From positions 110,689 through 174,688 of the forward strand of contig JBMORG010000020.1 in the NCBI GenBank assembly GCA_049322355.1: a stretch of DNA of 64,000 nucleotides, in the 5' to 3' direction. Of the stretch, positions 18,536 to 26,073 are shown piece by piece. The notes below the pieces were generated by a model, which saw nothing but the letters and a program-made list of their open reading frames with translations, made no database searches and was not told where the DNA came from. Positions within the stretch are counted from its first letter, which is position 1; the number at the start of each line of letters is the position of its first letter. This stretch comes from 0-14-0-80-60-11 sp049322355 (GTDB lineage Bacteria > Desulfobacterota > Desulfobaccia > Desulfobaccales > 0-14-0-80-60-11). The translations under genes were made by a program, and so were the position numbers.

Positions 18536-19741
18536 TTAATCCCCCATCCCCATAGCCATTACCAGGGCTTGCTTCAATCCCTGGCAATCCTCATCAAAAC
18601 TCCATGTATTGATTATTTCAAGGCTCTTGCGACCCATCGCCTGGCATTTGCCCTGCTCCCCAAGCACCTCCCATAAGGCCCGGCAAAGATCGGCTACATT
18701 TCCCGTTTGGAATATATAGCCGTTCTCCATATGCTTGACCAGATCAGGCCCACACCCAACTCGATCACTCACCACCACAGCCTTCCCGGCGTTCATCACT
18801 TCGTTAACTACCAGCCCCCAGGGCTCAAAGACCGAAGGCAACACTAGCACGTCACAAAGGTCATAGTAGCGGGGGAGTTCCGTCTGATTTCGGAATCCCA
18901 GAAATTTGATGGAGCCCCATTTCGTCGTCGCAGCCCTTTCTTCCAGGATAGGGCGCTGGTCCCCCTCCCCGATAAACGCTAAGTAAGGATAAGGCTCCTG
19001 CTTGCCATCGGGAGACATCCGGATATAGGCCTCCAATAGATCAACCCCGTGTTTTATCGCCGACAATTTGCTGACATAAAGGATGATGGGCCGGCCTGGC
19101 TTCAGCCCAAGTTCTTTCCGCAGCCGCTCCCGCTCCCCGGAGGCGGCCCTGGCCTTATCCTGAAAAAAGCTATTATCAACCGCGTACGGCATTAAAAAAA
19201 TCCGGTCCGGAGCAATGCCATGATACCGATAATACTGGGCATTGAGCGTCCCGATTGCCAAAAACGCATCCACCAGGTTTCTGAGTACCAGGAAGAACAA
19301 CTTCTTTGCCAACCGCTTGGGACCGTGGCGGGGCGCGCTGATGAGGGTCGCCTCATCCCGCACCAGCACCTTGAGGCCTCTTACTTTGGCCCAAGCCATG
19401 GCGAGCCAATGGAACCAGCGATTATAGCCATGGACCCAAAGAGCATCAAAGTTAGCCCTATTCAGGCGCCTGGCTAAGCCATAGTTAAAAGGCCGCCAGA
19501 AGGACAGCCGATCCTGCCTTCCTACGGCCGGCAAAATCTCATAACGGTATCCCCCTACCAGAGGTATATCCCACGCAATGATTTTACCAAAGGAGGGGTC
19601 ATGGAAACTTTTCAGGGAGAAATCACTGCAAAAGAACACTGTCAAATCAATTTCGGGCTCTGCGGCGATCCGGCGCAAAAGGGGAGCCTGGTATTGGATC
19701 GGATGGGTCACCAGGTAAGCCAATCGGACTTTAGGCTTCAT
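18536..19741 (-). CDS. Family 4 glycosyltransferase
   Basis: 401 residues from the ATG at 19741. It begins RLAYLVTHPIQYQAPLLRRI, typical of a GT4 subgroup found in capsule loci. The donor domain has ILYVSKLSAIKHGVDLLEAY and the E-x7-E element FEPWGLVVNEVMNAGKAVV. A longer reading to 19771 exists, but the ATG at 19741 gives an ordinary 11-base overlap with the end of gmd. It acts in the cytoplasm on the lipid-linked glycan. Donor sugar not known; GDP-mannose-derived sugars are possible because gmd is adjacent. Confidence 0.87.
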   Translation of the reverse strand: MKPKVRLAYLVTHPIQYQAPLLRRIAAEPEIDLTVFFCSDFSLKSFHDPSFGKIIAWDIPLVGGYRYEILPAVGRQDRLSFWRPFNYGLARRLNRANFDALWVHGYNRWFHWLAMAWAKVRGLKVLVRDEATLISAPRHGPKRLAKKLFFLVLRNLVDAFLAIGTLNAQYYRYHGIAPDRIFLMPYAVDNSFFQDKARAASGERERLRKELGLKPGRPIILYVSKLSAIKHGVDLLEAYIRMSPDGKQEPYPYLAFIGEGDQRPILEERAATTKWGSIKFLGFRNQTELPRYYDLCDVLVLPSVFEPWGLVVNEVMNAGKAVVVSDRVGCGPDLVKHMENGYIFQTGNVADLCRALWEVLGEQGKCQAMGRKSLEIINTWSFDEDCQGLKQALVMAMGMGD

Positions 19742-20702
19742 GCCGCTTCTGGTGTCGAAGTTCATCCTCAACCATCAAGTTGATGACATCCTTCATTTTG
19801 TGTCTGGCCTGCCATCCCAATTTTTCCAGGGATTTCTTCGGATTACCCCGGCTGATGGCAATTTCGGTGGGCCGAAATAGCGCGGGGTCCTTAAAAACAT
19901 GCTGGCGCCAATCCAGTCCCACCCGGGCAAAAGCCGTGTCCACAAATTCCTCCAATGAGTGGCTTTCACCCGTGGCAATGACGTAATCATCCGGGCGCTC
20001 CTGCTGCATCATGAGCCACATGGCTTCCACGTACTCCGGGGCCCAGCCCCAATCCCGCTGGATAGCAATATTCCCCAGCTTGAGTTTTTCCGGGGCCCCG
20101 GCGGCAATGCGGCAGGCTGCCGCAACTATCTTTTTGGTGACAAAACGGGACGGCCGCAAAGGCGATTCGTGATTAAACAAAATCCCGGAACAGGCAAAGA
20201 TATTATAGGCTTCCCGGTAGTTGGCCACTTCCCAATAGGCCGCGGCTTTGGCCACGGCATAAGGACTGCGGGGGCGAAACGGGGTGTTTTCATCAGCTGC
20301 CCCGGCAATATCCCCAAAACATTCACTGGAACAAGCATTATATAATTTTATGGATTTCCCGGTAAACCGGATGGCTTCCAAAAGGTTGAGGGTGCCGACA
20401 CTGATACTTTCCAGGGTTTCCACCGGCTGCTGGAAAGAGAGAGCCACTGAGCTCTGGCCTGCCAGGTTGTAAATCTCATCCGGCTCTACCTTGATGAGGG
20501 CTTGCAAAACGCTGCGAAAATCGTTGAGGGCCACGGATTCCACCTCAATGGCATCGCGAATTTTGAGGCGGACCAAATTTCCAAAGGTCGATATCTGAGC
20601 ATCCCGGGAAGTCCCCACAACCTGATAGCCCTTAGTCAAGAGAAGTTGGGCAAGATAAGCCCCGTCCTGCCCCGAAATCCCGCAAATAAGCGCTTTTTTC
20701 AT
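19731..20702 (-). CDS. gmd: GDP-mannose 4,6-dehydratase
   Basis: 323 residues of the extended SDR family. The NADP-binding motif is GISGQDGAYLAQLL. The Tyr-x3-Lys pair lies in RPRSPYAVAKAAAYW, and the family-specific stretches GILFNHESPLRPSRFVTKKI and LGNIAIQRDWGWAPEYVEA match GDP-mannose dehydratases. The enzyme converts GDP-mannose to GDP-4-keto-6-deoxymannose, precursor of rhamnose, fucose or perosamine forms. No reductase, epimerase or aminotransferase for the next step is seen in the window, so it must be elsewhere or the keto sugar is used otherwise. Its ATG overlaps the stop of the upstream GT gene (ATGA). Confidence 0.88.
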   Translation of the reverse strand: MKKALICGISGQDGAYLAQLLLTKGYQVVGTSRDAQISTFGNLVRLKIRDAIEVESVALNDFRSVLQALIKVEPDEIYNLAGQSSVALSFQQPVETLESISVGTLNLLEAIRFTGKSIKLYNACSSECFGDIAGAADENTPFRPRSPYAVAKAAAYWEVANYREAYNIFACSGILFNHESPLRPSRFVTKKIVAAACRIAAGAPEKLKLGNIAIQRDWGWAPEYVEAMWLMMQQERPDDYVIATGESHSLEEFVDTAFARVGLDWRQHVFKDPALFRPTEIAISRGNPKKSLEKLGWQARHKMKDVINLMVEDELRHQKRHEA

Positions 20703-21814
20703 AAACTCTTCTTATCCGCCTCCTTGGATTTTACCAGGTGTGGCAGGATTTGATGACAACGTTTCTCAAAATTCTCGAAAGAGAAATACTCCAATCCCTC
20801 CGGAATCTCTCCCCGGGGCCGCTTCAGGGCTTCGAGAATACCCGCCTGAATAGCCTCGGGATGACGGGGGTCCACCAGAATACCCAGGGCACCACCCCGC
20901 AAGGCCTCCCGGCTGCCATCCAGGATGCTGCCCACCGCTGGTATGCCGCAGGCCAAGGCCTCTAAAAAGACGAACCCGAAGCCCTCGCCCCGGCCGGGCA
21001 TCACAAAGGCGTCGGCAAGACGATAATGGTCAGCCTTTTCCCCCTCAGAAATGAACCCGGAAAACACCACCCGCTCCGCCATTCCCAAGTCTATGGCTTT
21101 CGCTTCCAGCCGGGGCCGGTCGTCCCCCTCACCCACGATCAGGTAGGCGATATTGGGAATTTGTCTAGAGAGCGCTGGAAGCAAGTCCATAATTTCGTCA
21201 AAACCCTTGTACTTTTCCTCAGCGGACAGTCTTCCTAAAGTCATCAGCACGACTTTGTCTTTGAGACCGTAACGCTGGAGCAAAGCCTCAGATTTAGCGC
21301 CAACCCCGTAGTTGCCTGGATTTACGGCATTGGGAAGAATAAAGTATTTCTTCTGCGTTAACCGGGACCATTCCATAAACCTTTGCCTGGTTATTTCACT
21401 TATTGAAATAACGGAATCTATGTATGGAAGAAAATATTTCATTAAAATATTTTTGGGCGCAACCCAAGCATCAATGCCATAGATCATTAATAACAATTGG
21501 CCCCGGGTCAGCAATTTTGCCAGAATTGCTACAGGCAGCAATTTTATATGGCCACAAGCGATTAGATCAAAACTTCCCCTTTTTATTACTAACTTAAAGA
21601 CAGCTCTTATATATGACCAGCGATCAGGGAGGCTCTCCTTGAGGTAGGCGAGTTTTGGCGGCAGGGGCTCTGGCACCAGGGGCATCCGCCTGGGAACAGC
21701 CACTACCTCTGAAACTTCGGGCGCCGAGCATAGGGCCCGCAAAAAATCCCGGTTGTATTTGGCAATGCCCCCAAGGCCTCCAAAGGCCTCCATGGTTAGA
21801 AATAAAATTTTCAT
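20699..21814 (-). CDS. Family 4 glycosyltransferase
   Basis: 371 residues. The N-terminus is KILFLTMEAFGGLGGIAKYNRD. The donor domain carries LMTLGRLSAEEKYKGFDEIM and the E-x7-E element GEGFGFVFLEALACGIPAVG. It is a GT-B retaining glycosyltransferase acting on the polysaccharide repeat unit. The start overlaps the last base of the asparagine synthase-like gene and its end overlaps gmd by 4 bases, so these three genes form a tightly coupled block. The sugar donor is unknown. Confidence 0.87.
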   Translation of the reverse strand: MKILFLTMEAFGGLGGIAKYNRDFLRALCSAPEVSEVVAVPRRMPLVPEPLPPKLAYLKESLPDRWSYIRAVFKLVIKRGSFDLIACGHIKLLPVAILAKLLTRGQLLLMIYGIDAWVAPKNILMKYFLPYIDSVISISEITRQRFMEWSRLTQKKYFILPNAVNPGNYGVGAKSEALLQRYGLKDKVVLMTLGRLSAEEKYKGFDEIMDLLPALSRQIPNIAYLIVGEGDDRPRLEAKAIDLGMAERVVFSGFISEGEKADHYRLADAFVMPGRGEGFGFVFLEALACGIPAVGSILDGSREALRGGALGILVDPRHPEAIQAGILEALKRPRGEIPEGLEYFSFENFEKRCHQILPHLVKSKEADKKSL

Positions 21815-23622
21815 TAGCTGGTATGATGCTTATAGACGGCTTGGGCCCAGGCGCGCCAGTCATGGTCCCGATTAAAAACCCGCCGGCAGGTTTCTGCCGC
21901 CAGCCATCGACTTACCGGCACCAGAAAACCGGATTTGGTCCGCTTCAGAATTTCCTCTGGCAAGGGGCTGTCCATCGTCCCCGCCATGTCCAGTTTCCCG
22001 GGGCGATGATTTGACGCCAGCAAGGGCCCAATCTTGCCCAACAGCATGATATCTACCAGCGGCACCCGGATTTCCAAAGAATGGGCCATCCCGGCCCAAT
22101 CAGCCACCCGCAGGAGCTGATTGCGCATATACCATACCATTTCCAGCGCCGCAACCTTCAGAAAATCTTGCGGAATACGGGGTATGGTTTCGTTAAGGCG
22201 TACTAAGGGCTGTAATTCTTCCCAGCCGGCCCGGGCCAGGTCCGGGTCCAAGACTTCCGGCAGTTCCCAAGGCATAAACAGACCCCGGCGCAGCAGGTAG
22301 GCCCCGGCGTAGGTACCGCCATACTCCAATAGACCGGCATATTTTGGGGAGGTGAACTGTTTCAGCAAGGGAGCGATGACCCAGCGAAAAGACCGGCCCA
22401 AAGCCGGAAAAACGCTGGCCGGGGCCAGGGTCCGGGCCATTCTGGGTACATCGCCAAAACTGGGATAGCCACCAAAAAGCTCGTCACCCCCCAGACCGGA
22501 GAGGGCCGTTTTCATCCCCGCGGCCGCGGCGGCCTTGGCCACAAAATACATATTGACCCCATCGGTGGCAGGCTGGTCCATCACTTCCAAAATCCTTTGG
22601 TAATCCCGGTAAAAATCCTCCCTGGTTATCCATTGGGTTTGGTGAATCGTGCCATATTGCCTTGCAATCCTGGACGCATAGATGGTTTCATCCTGGTTGG
22701 TGGCCTGCAACTCCTTAAACCCCAGGGTGATGGAATGCAACTGTCCCTGCCCCTGGCTGGCCAACGCGGTGATGGCACTGGAATCCAATCCCGAGGACAG
22801 GAATATGCCCACTGGGACATCCGCCACCAAATGATGCTTGATGCTGTCGGTCAGGGCATCTTTCAGTTCAACCTGAACCTCTTTTTGATTGATGTCCGAG
22901 CTCTTCCCTTTAGCGTAAGCCTTCTCGATTTCTTGAGGAATAGTGCAAAAACTGCGGGCTTCGGAATGACCTTGGCAATCCTTGACCAAAATCGATCCCG
23001 TCGGTAATGCCCGAACTCCCCGGTAGAGGGTATACGGCTCCGGCACATACCCCCAGAGGAAGAACCCTGCGTGGCCAGCGGGCTGGGGGGCAGTATCCAC
23101 GGCCCCCCCGGCCAGCAGGGCCTTAACTTGGGAGGCAAACCTCAAGGTCTTGCCGTCGTCTGCGTAATACAGGGGTTTGATGCCGAAGGGGTCCCGGCTC
23201 AGAAGCAGGGTTTTTTTGACGTTATCCCAGATGGCAAAGGCATACATGCCCCGCAGCCGATCCATCATGCCATGACCATATTCCCGGTAAAGATGGAGCA
23301 AAACCTCGGTATCGCTGGTGGACCGGAAGCGGTAACCCCTGGTCTGCAAGTTTTCACGAAGTTCCCGGTAGTTATAAATCTCGCCGTTAAACACCACCCA
23401 GACGGACTGATCGGCAGTCCCCATGGGCTGGGCCCCGGCCTCGCTCAAATCAATAATGGACAGACGGCGATGGGCCAGCGCCACCCGCTTATCCTGAGAA
23501 ATCCATAACCCGGCCCCATCCGGCCCCCGTGACCTCATGGCCTCACGCATCCGCAAGGCTTCCTCCCTATCCACCGGGGGAGCTGCATCATGATATGCCA
23601 AGATCCCAACAATGCCGCACAT
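21814..23622 (-). CDS. asnB: Asparagine synthase (glutamine-hydrolysing)-like amidotransferase
   Basis: 602 residues. After Met removal Cys2 (MCGIVGIL) is the glutaminase nucleophile, and RLSIIDLSEAGAQPM and FNGEIYNYRELRE are class II glutaminase motifs. The ATP pyrophosphatase loop reads FLSSGLDSSAI (canonical SGGLDSS, with Gly to Ser). In polysaccharide loci these AsnB homologues are thought to amidate uronic acids or related sugars rather than to supply asparagine. It is the first gene of the minus-strand locus, so the promoter for much of 7.3-23.6 kb should lie just upstream. Confidence 0.88.
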   Translation of the reverse strand: MCGIVGILAYHDAAPPVDREEALRMREAMRSRGPDGAGLWISQDKRVALAHRRLSIIDLSEAGAQPMGTADQSVWVVFNGEIYNYRELRENLQTRGYRFRSTSDTEVLLHLYREYGHGMMDRLRGMYAFAIWDNVKKTLLLSRDPFGIKPLYYADDGKTLRFASQVKALLAGGAVDTAPQPAGHAGFFLWGYVPEPYTLYRGVRALPTGSILVKDCQGHSEARSFCTIPQEIEKAYAKGKSSDINQKEVQVELKDALTDSIKHHLVADVPVGIFLSSGLDSSAITALASQGQGQLHSITLGFKELQATNQDETIYASRIARQYGTIHQTQWITREDFYRDYQRILEVMDQPATDGVNMYFVAKAAAAAGMKTALSGLGGDELFGGYPSFGDVPRMARTLAPASVFPALGRSFRWVIAPLLKQFTSPKYAGLLEYGGTYAGAYLLRRGLFMPWELPEVLDPDLARAGWEELQPLVRLNETIPRIPQDFLKVAALEMVWYMRNQLLRVADWAGMAHSLEIRVPLVDIMLLGKIGPLLASNHRPGKLDMAGTMDSPLPEEILKRTKSGFLVPVSRWLAAETCRRVFNRDHDWRAWAQAVYKHHTS

Positions 23623-23992
23623 TTACTCTACCGGGAAAGAAAAGGTTTGTTTTAGATAAGTTCACGTTAAAAATAGCAGGGGCACGGCGTGCCGTGCCCA
23701 ATTAAAGGCCTAATCTGCTCCTTTTCGTTGAAAATCTGGACCAGAGCGGTCAAGCTTGACCAACAGAGCCTGGACTAGCATTAAAGGTTTGACTGCAGGT
23801 ATTCCACCCGCCAGGTTTATTAGTTAATGTACCTGAGATATTCGAGGCTTTCAAGGAGATTTGCCGGCTCTGGGGTTTCTATGAATGGTGCGGATTGCTT
23901 CGGTGAAAGGTTTTTTTAACCCAGGTATTGCAAGTTTTTTCTCAGAAATTATTATTACCGGGTATTGGCTATTTTTTGACGGGAGGAAATTC
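23623..23992. other. Intergenic region between divergent polysaccharide and siroheme genes
   Basis: 370 bases with no supported gene. It must hold the promoter of the minus-strand polysaccharide locus and that of the siroheme protein. A short perfect hairpin lies at 23680-23699. The Shine-Dalgarno GGGAGG at 23981-23986 serves the siroheme gene. An open frame extends upstream from that gene to 23885, but its residues have no family character and it lacks a ribosome site. Confidence 0.6.
23680..23699. repeat. Short perfect hairpin, GC-rich
   Basis: Arms GGGCACGG and CCGTGCCC flank a four-base loop (CGTG). There is no T-run on either side and no gene ends here, so it is unlikely to be a terminator. 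It could be an operator, a repeat relic or an mRNA leader structure for the upstream part of the asparagine synthase transcript. Confidence 0.5.
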
Positions 23993-24667
23993 ATGGCTGA
24001 AGATATCTTGGGAAAGGGCGCGATTGTGCAGCGGGATAAAGAGACTTACGCGGTCGCCCCCCACATTCCCGGCGGGATAATCACTGATTTCAATCTGCTG
24101 CGCCGGATGGCCGACGTGGCGGAAAAATATGGCGTCAAGGCGATTAAACTGACTTCGGCGGAACGCTTTGCCCTGATAGGACTTAAGGCCGAAGACCTGG
24201 ACCAGGTTTGGCAGGAGTTGGGCCTGGTGCCCGGCGCAGCTCTGGGACTGTGTGTGCGGTCCATCAAGATCTGCCCCGGCACCACTTTCTGCCGCCTGGG
24301 CATGCAGGACGCGGTGGGGGTAGGGCTCCACCTCGATGAGAAATATCACGGCATGCCCCTGCCGTACAAGTTCAAGATCGGGGTCTCGGGTTGTCCCAAC
24401 AATTGTTCCGAGTCCTCCATCAAAGACCTGGGCCTGGTGGGCGCGGCCAAAGGCTGGCGGGTTCTGGCCGGCGGGTTCGCCTCAGGCCTCAATCCCCGCC
24501 TGGCGGACGTCATCGCCACTAACCTTAGCGATGACGAAGCCTTGAACCTGGCCCAGCGGGTCCTGGATTGGTTCGAGAAAGCCGGTAAAAAGAGGCGCCT
24601 GGGAAAAATCATCGACGAGATTGGCCTGGCAGCATTCAAGGCAGAACTTGGCCTGCCGACGGAATAA
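23993..24667 (+). CDS. Small siroheme-[4Fe-4S] reductase (assimilatory-type sulfite reductase-like)
   Basis: 224 residues from the ATG at 23993, which has GGGAGG six bases upstream. It has an N-terminal NIR_SIR ferredoxin-like half (GIITDFNLLRRMADVAEKYG) and then one catalytic domain with the siroheme/4Fe-4S ligands C94-x5-C100 (CPGTTFC) and C134-x3-C138 (CPNNC). This single-repeat size matches the small assimilatory-type sulfite reductases of Desulfovibrio (about 220 residues) rather than dsrA or dsrB. It would reduce sulfite or nitrite in the cytoplasm with electrons from a ferredoxin-like donor. The physiological role of this family is not settled. Confidence 0.85.
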   Translation: MAEDILGKGAIVQRDKETYAVAPHIPGGIITDFNLLRRMADVAEKYGVKAIKLTSAERFALIGLKAEDLDQVWQELGLVPGAALGLCVRSIKICPGTTFCRLGMQDAVGVGLHLDEKYHGMPLPYKFKIGVSGCPNNCSESSIKDLGLVGAAKGWRVLAGGFASGLNPRLADVIATNLSDDEALNLAQRVLDWFEKAGKKRRLGKIIDEIGLAAFKAELGLPTE

Positions 24668-24912
24668 CCCGTTCTTGTTGCTGTGGTCCCAGGACCTATC
24701 CGCCTGCGGAAGCGCCGGAGGGGGAGTTGGGTTACAGGTCTTGGGACTGGGAAATGCGGAAAAAATTATAAAAACCCTTCCAAATTGAGGGTGTTATGCT
24801 TATATTAATTCAAATTAAAATCAAGCTGGTTCCGCTTTAGAATACATCATATTCAACATGTAAATTATTGCGAAGAACCAAACACTAAAAACGGTATCTA
24901 GGGAGGTCTTCG

Positions 24913-25374
24913 ATGGAAGTACGCACCATCCTCTGGCCAACAGATTTGTCCAAGAATTCGATCAAAGCCGCCAAGCACGTGTCCTCACTCGCGGAGAAGT
25001 ACCAGGCCAAAGTCATCCTGCTTTACGTCGGAGTGGATTTGATGTCGCATTTTAAGGCCTATGGCACACCCAGCGAGGAGCAATTACAGCATTTTCAGAA
25101 TTGGGAATTGAAGCAGGCCAAAAAACAGTTGGAAACGGTATGCGAGCAAGAATTGAAAGCCTGTCCCAATATCGAAGTCAAGCTGGTGCAGGGCGACGCC
25201 GCCTGCGAGATCATAAAGGCGGTCAAGGAGTCCAAAGCCGATATGGTGGTCATGACCAGCCACGGCCGCGGCCATGAAGAGCTGGACCAGAAAAGCGCCG
25301 ATTTCGGCAGTGTGGCCCAAAAGGTGATGGCCCAATCACCGGTGCCGGTCCATCTGGTCAATCCCTATGCCTAA
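24913..25374 (+). CDS. Universal stress protein, UspA family
   Basis: 153 residues, a single Usp domain. The start VRTILWPTDLSKNSIKAAKH and the C-terminal ATP-loop-like part MVVMTSHGRGHEELDQKSADFGSVAQKVM fit the nucleotide-binding Usp group (GxxGxG-type loop partly changed). It is cytoplasmic; family members bind ATP and respond to starvation or redox stress. The Shine-Dalgarno GGGAGG lies about 7 bases before the ATG. It is monocistronic and shares the bidirectional terminator at 25508-25543 with the ferredoxin genes. Confidence 0.88.
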   Translation: MEVRTILWPTDLSKNSIKAAKHVSSLAEKYQAKVILLYVGVDLMSHFKAYGTPSEEQLQHFQNWELKQAKKQLETVCEQELKACPNIEVKLVQGDAACEIIKAVKESKADMVVMTSHGRGHEELDQKSADFGSVAQKVMAQSPVPVHLVNPYA

Positions 25375-25507
25375 ATTCATAAAGGCGGGAGGCGCTTAGC
25401 TTTCCCCCCTACGTCACATATTCCTAGTCCAGCCTCAGGAGAAGGCAGACCAGGACCCATGACATGAATGAGCCGGAGCAGCGGCGCCTGGCTCAGGTCA
25501 ATCCCAC

Positions 25508-25543
25508 AAAAAACGCCGGTCCCTGGTCGGGCCGGCGTTTTTT
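25508..25543. terminator. Bidirectional intrinsic terminator
   Basis: Perfect 12-base arms (AAAAAACGCCGG at 25508-25519 and CCGGCGTTTTTT at 25532-25543), with an extra CCC/GGG pairing at the top of the loop. A T-run follows the stem on both strands. It lies between the converging universal stress gene (ends 25374) and the ferredoxin genes (end 25565), so it can stop both transcripts. Confidence 0.88.
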
Positions 25544-25564
25544 ACATACGCGGATAAAAACAGA

Positions 25565-25753
25565 TCAGGTTTCAGTGACGGTAACGGCGCCCGAGGGGCA
25601 GGCCTCGACGCAGCTCTCGCAACCCAGGCACTCCTCCAGATTAACCGCCACGGCTTTGTCACCTTGCATTTCGATTACGCCCACCGGACAAATATTGACG
25701 CACTCCTCGTCACCCGTGCACTTATCGGCATCGATATCGACTTCCCAACCCAT
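25565..25753 (-). CDS. Ferredoxin, CxxDxxC type (7Fe/8Fe, D. africanus ferredoxin III-like)
   Basis: 62 residues from the ATG at 25753, preceded by GGGAGGTGA. Cluster I has CTGDEECVNICP, with Asp in place of the second Cys, and cluster II has the normal CLGCESCVEACP. The same substitution occurs in Desulfovibrio africanus ferredoxin III, where cluster I converts between [3Fe-4S] and [4Fe-4S]. It is a soluble one-electron carrier in the cytoplasm. It is the second of two near-identical tandem copies after dsrP and is followed by a strong terminator. A hairpin at 25797-25827 separates it from the first copy. Confidence 0.9.
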   Translation of the reverse strand: MGWEVDIDADKCTGDEECVNICPVGVIEMQGDKAVAVNLEECLGCESCVEACPSGAVTVTET

Positions 25754-25796
25754 GAGATTCACCTCCCTTAAATTTTCTGATTGTATGAACACAATA

Positions 25797-25827
25797 AGAC
25801 GTCGATCCGCTGGTCGGATCGACGTCT
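25797..25827 (-). terminator. Perfect 13-base hairpin between the two ferredoxin genes
   Basis: Arms AGACGTCGATCCG (25797-25809) and CGGATCGACGTCT (25815-25827) with a 5-base loop. On the minus strand it follows the first ferredoxin stop and precedes the second ferredoxin. Only TTATTGTG follows it, so termination would be partial. It could lower expression of the second copy or stabilise the upstream mRNA. Confidence 0.6.
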
Positions 25828-25846
25828 GAAGGTCCGCCAAATTCAT

Positions 25847-26035
25847 TTAGGTTTCAGTCACAGTGATGGCGCCCGAGGGGCAGACTTCTATGCAGCTCTC
25901 GCAACCCAGGCACTCATCTTCAGCCACCACCACGGCTTTCTCATCTTGCATCTCGAACACGCCTACGGGGCAAACGTTGACGCACTCTTCGTCACCCGTG
26001 CACTTATCGGTATCGACTTCCACACGCCAGGCCAT
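25847..26035 (-). CDS. Ferredoxin, CxxDxxC type, first of two tandem copies
   Basis: 62 residues from the ATG at 26035, with GGGAGGTG about 6 bases upstream. A GTG at 26044 overlaps that site and is rejected. Cluster I reads CTGDEECVNVCP with Asp at the second ligand position, and cluster II reads CLGCESCIEVCP. It differs from the neighbouring copy mostly in the strand between the clusters (VFEMQDEKAVVVAEDE), so the pair came from a tandem duplication. It starts 38 bases after dsrP stops, with no terminator between, which suggests read-through from the dsr operon. Confidence 0.9.
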   Translation of the reverse strand: MAWRVEVDTDKCTGDEECVNVCPVGVFEMQDEKAVVVAEDECLGCESCIEVCPSGAITVTET

Positions 26036-26073
26036 TCGTTTCACCTCCCTTTTAGCATAAAAGTCAGGCGCCC

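Noticed and set aside
23885..23992. N-terminal extension of the siroheme protein from an ATG at 23885
   Set aside because: The added residues have no family match, and the strong GGGAGG site sits directly before the ATG at 23993.
24686..24747. Long stem GTCCCAGGACCT against AGGTCTTGGGAC after the siroheme gene
   Set aside because: No T-run follows and the loop is about 38 bases, so it is not a convincing terminator; possibly a repeat relic.
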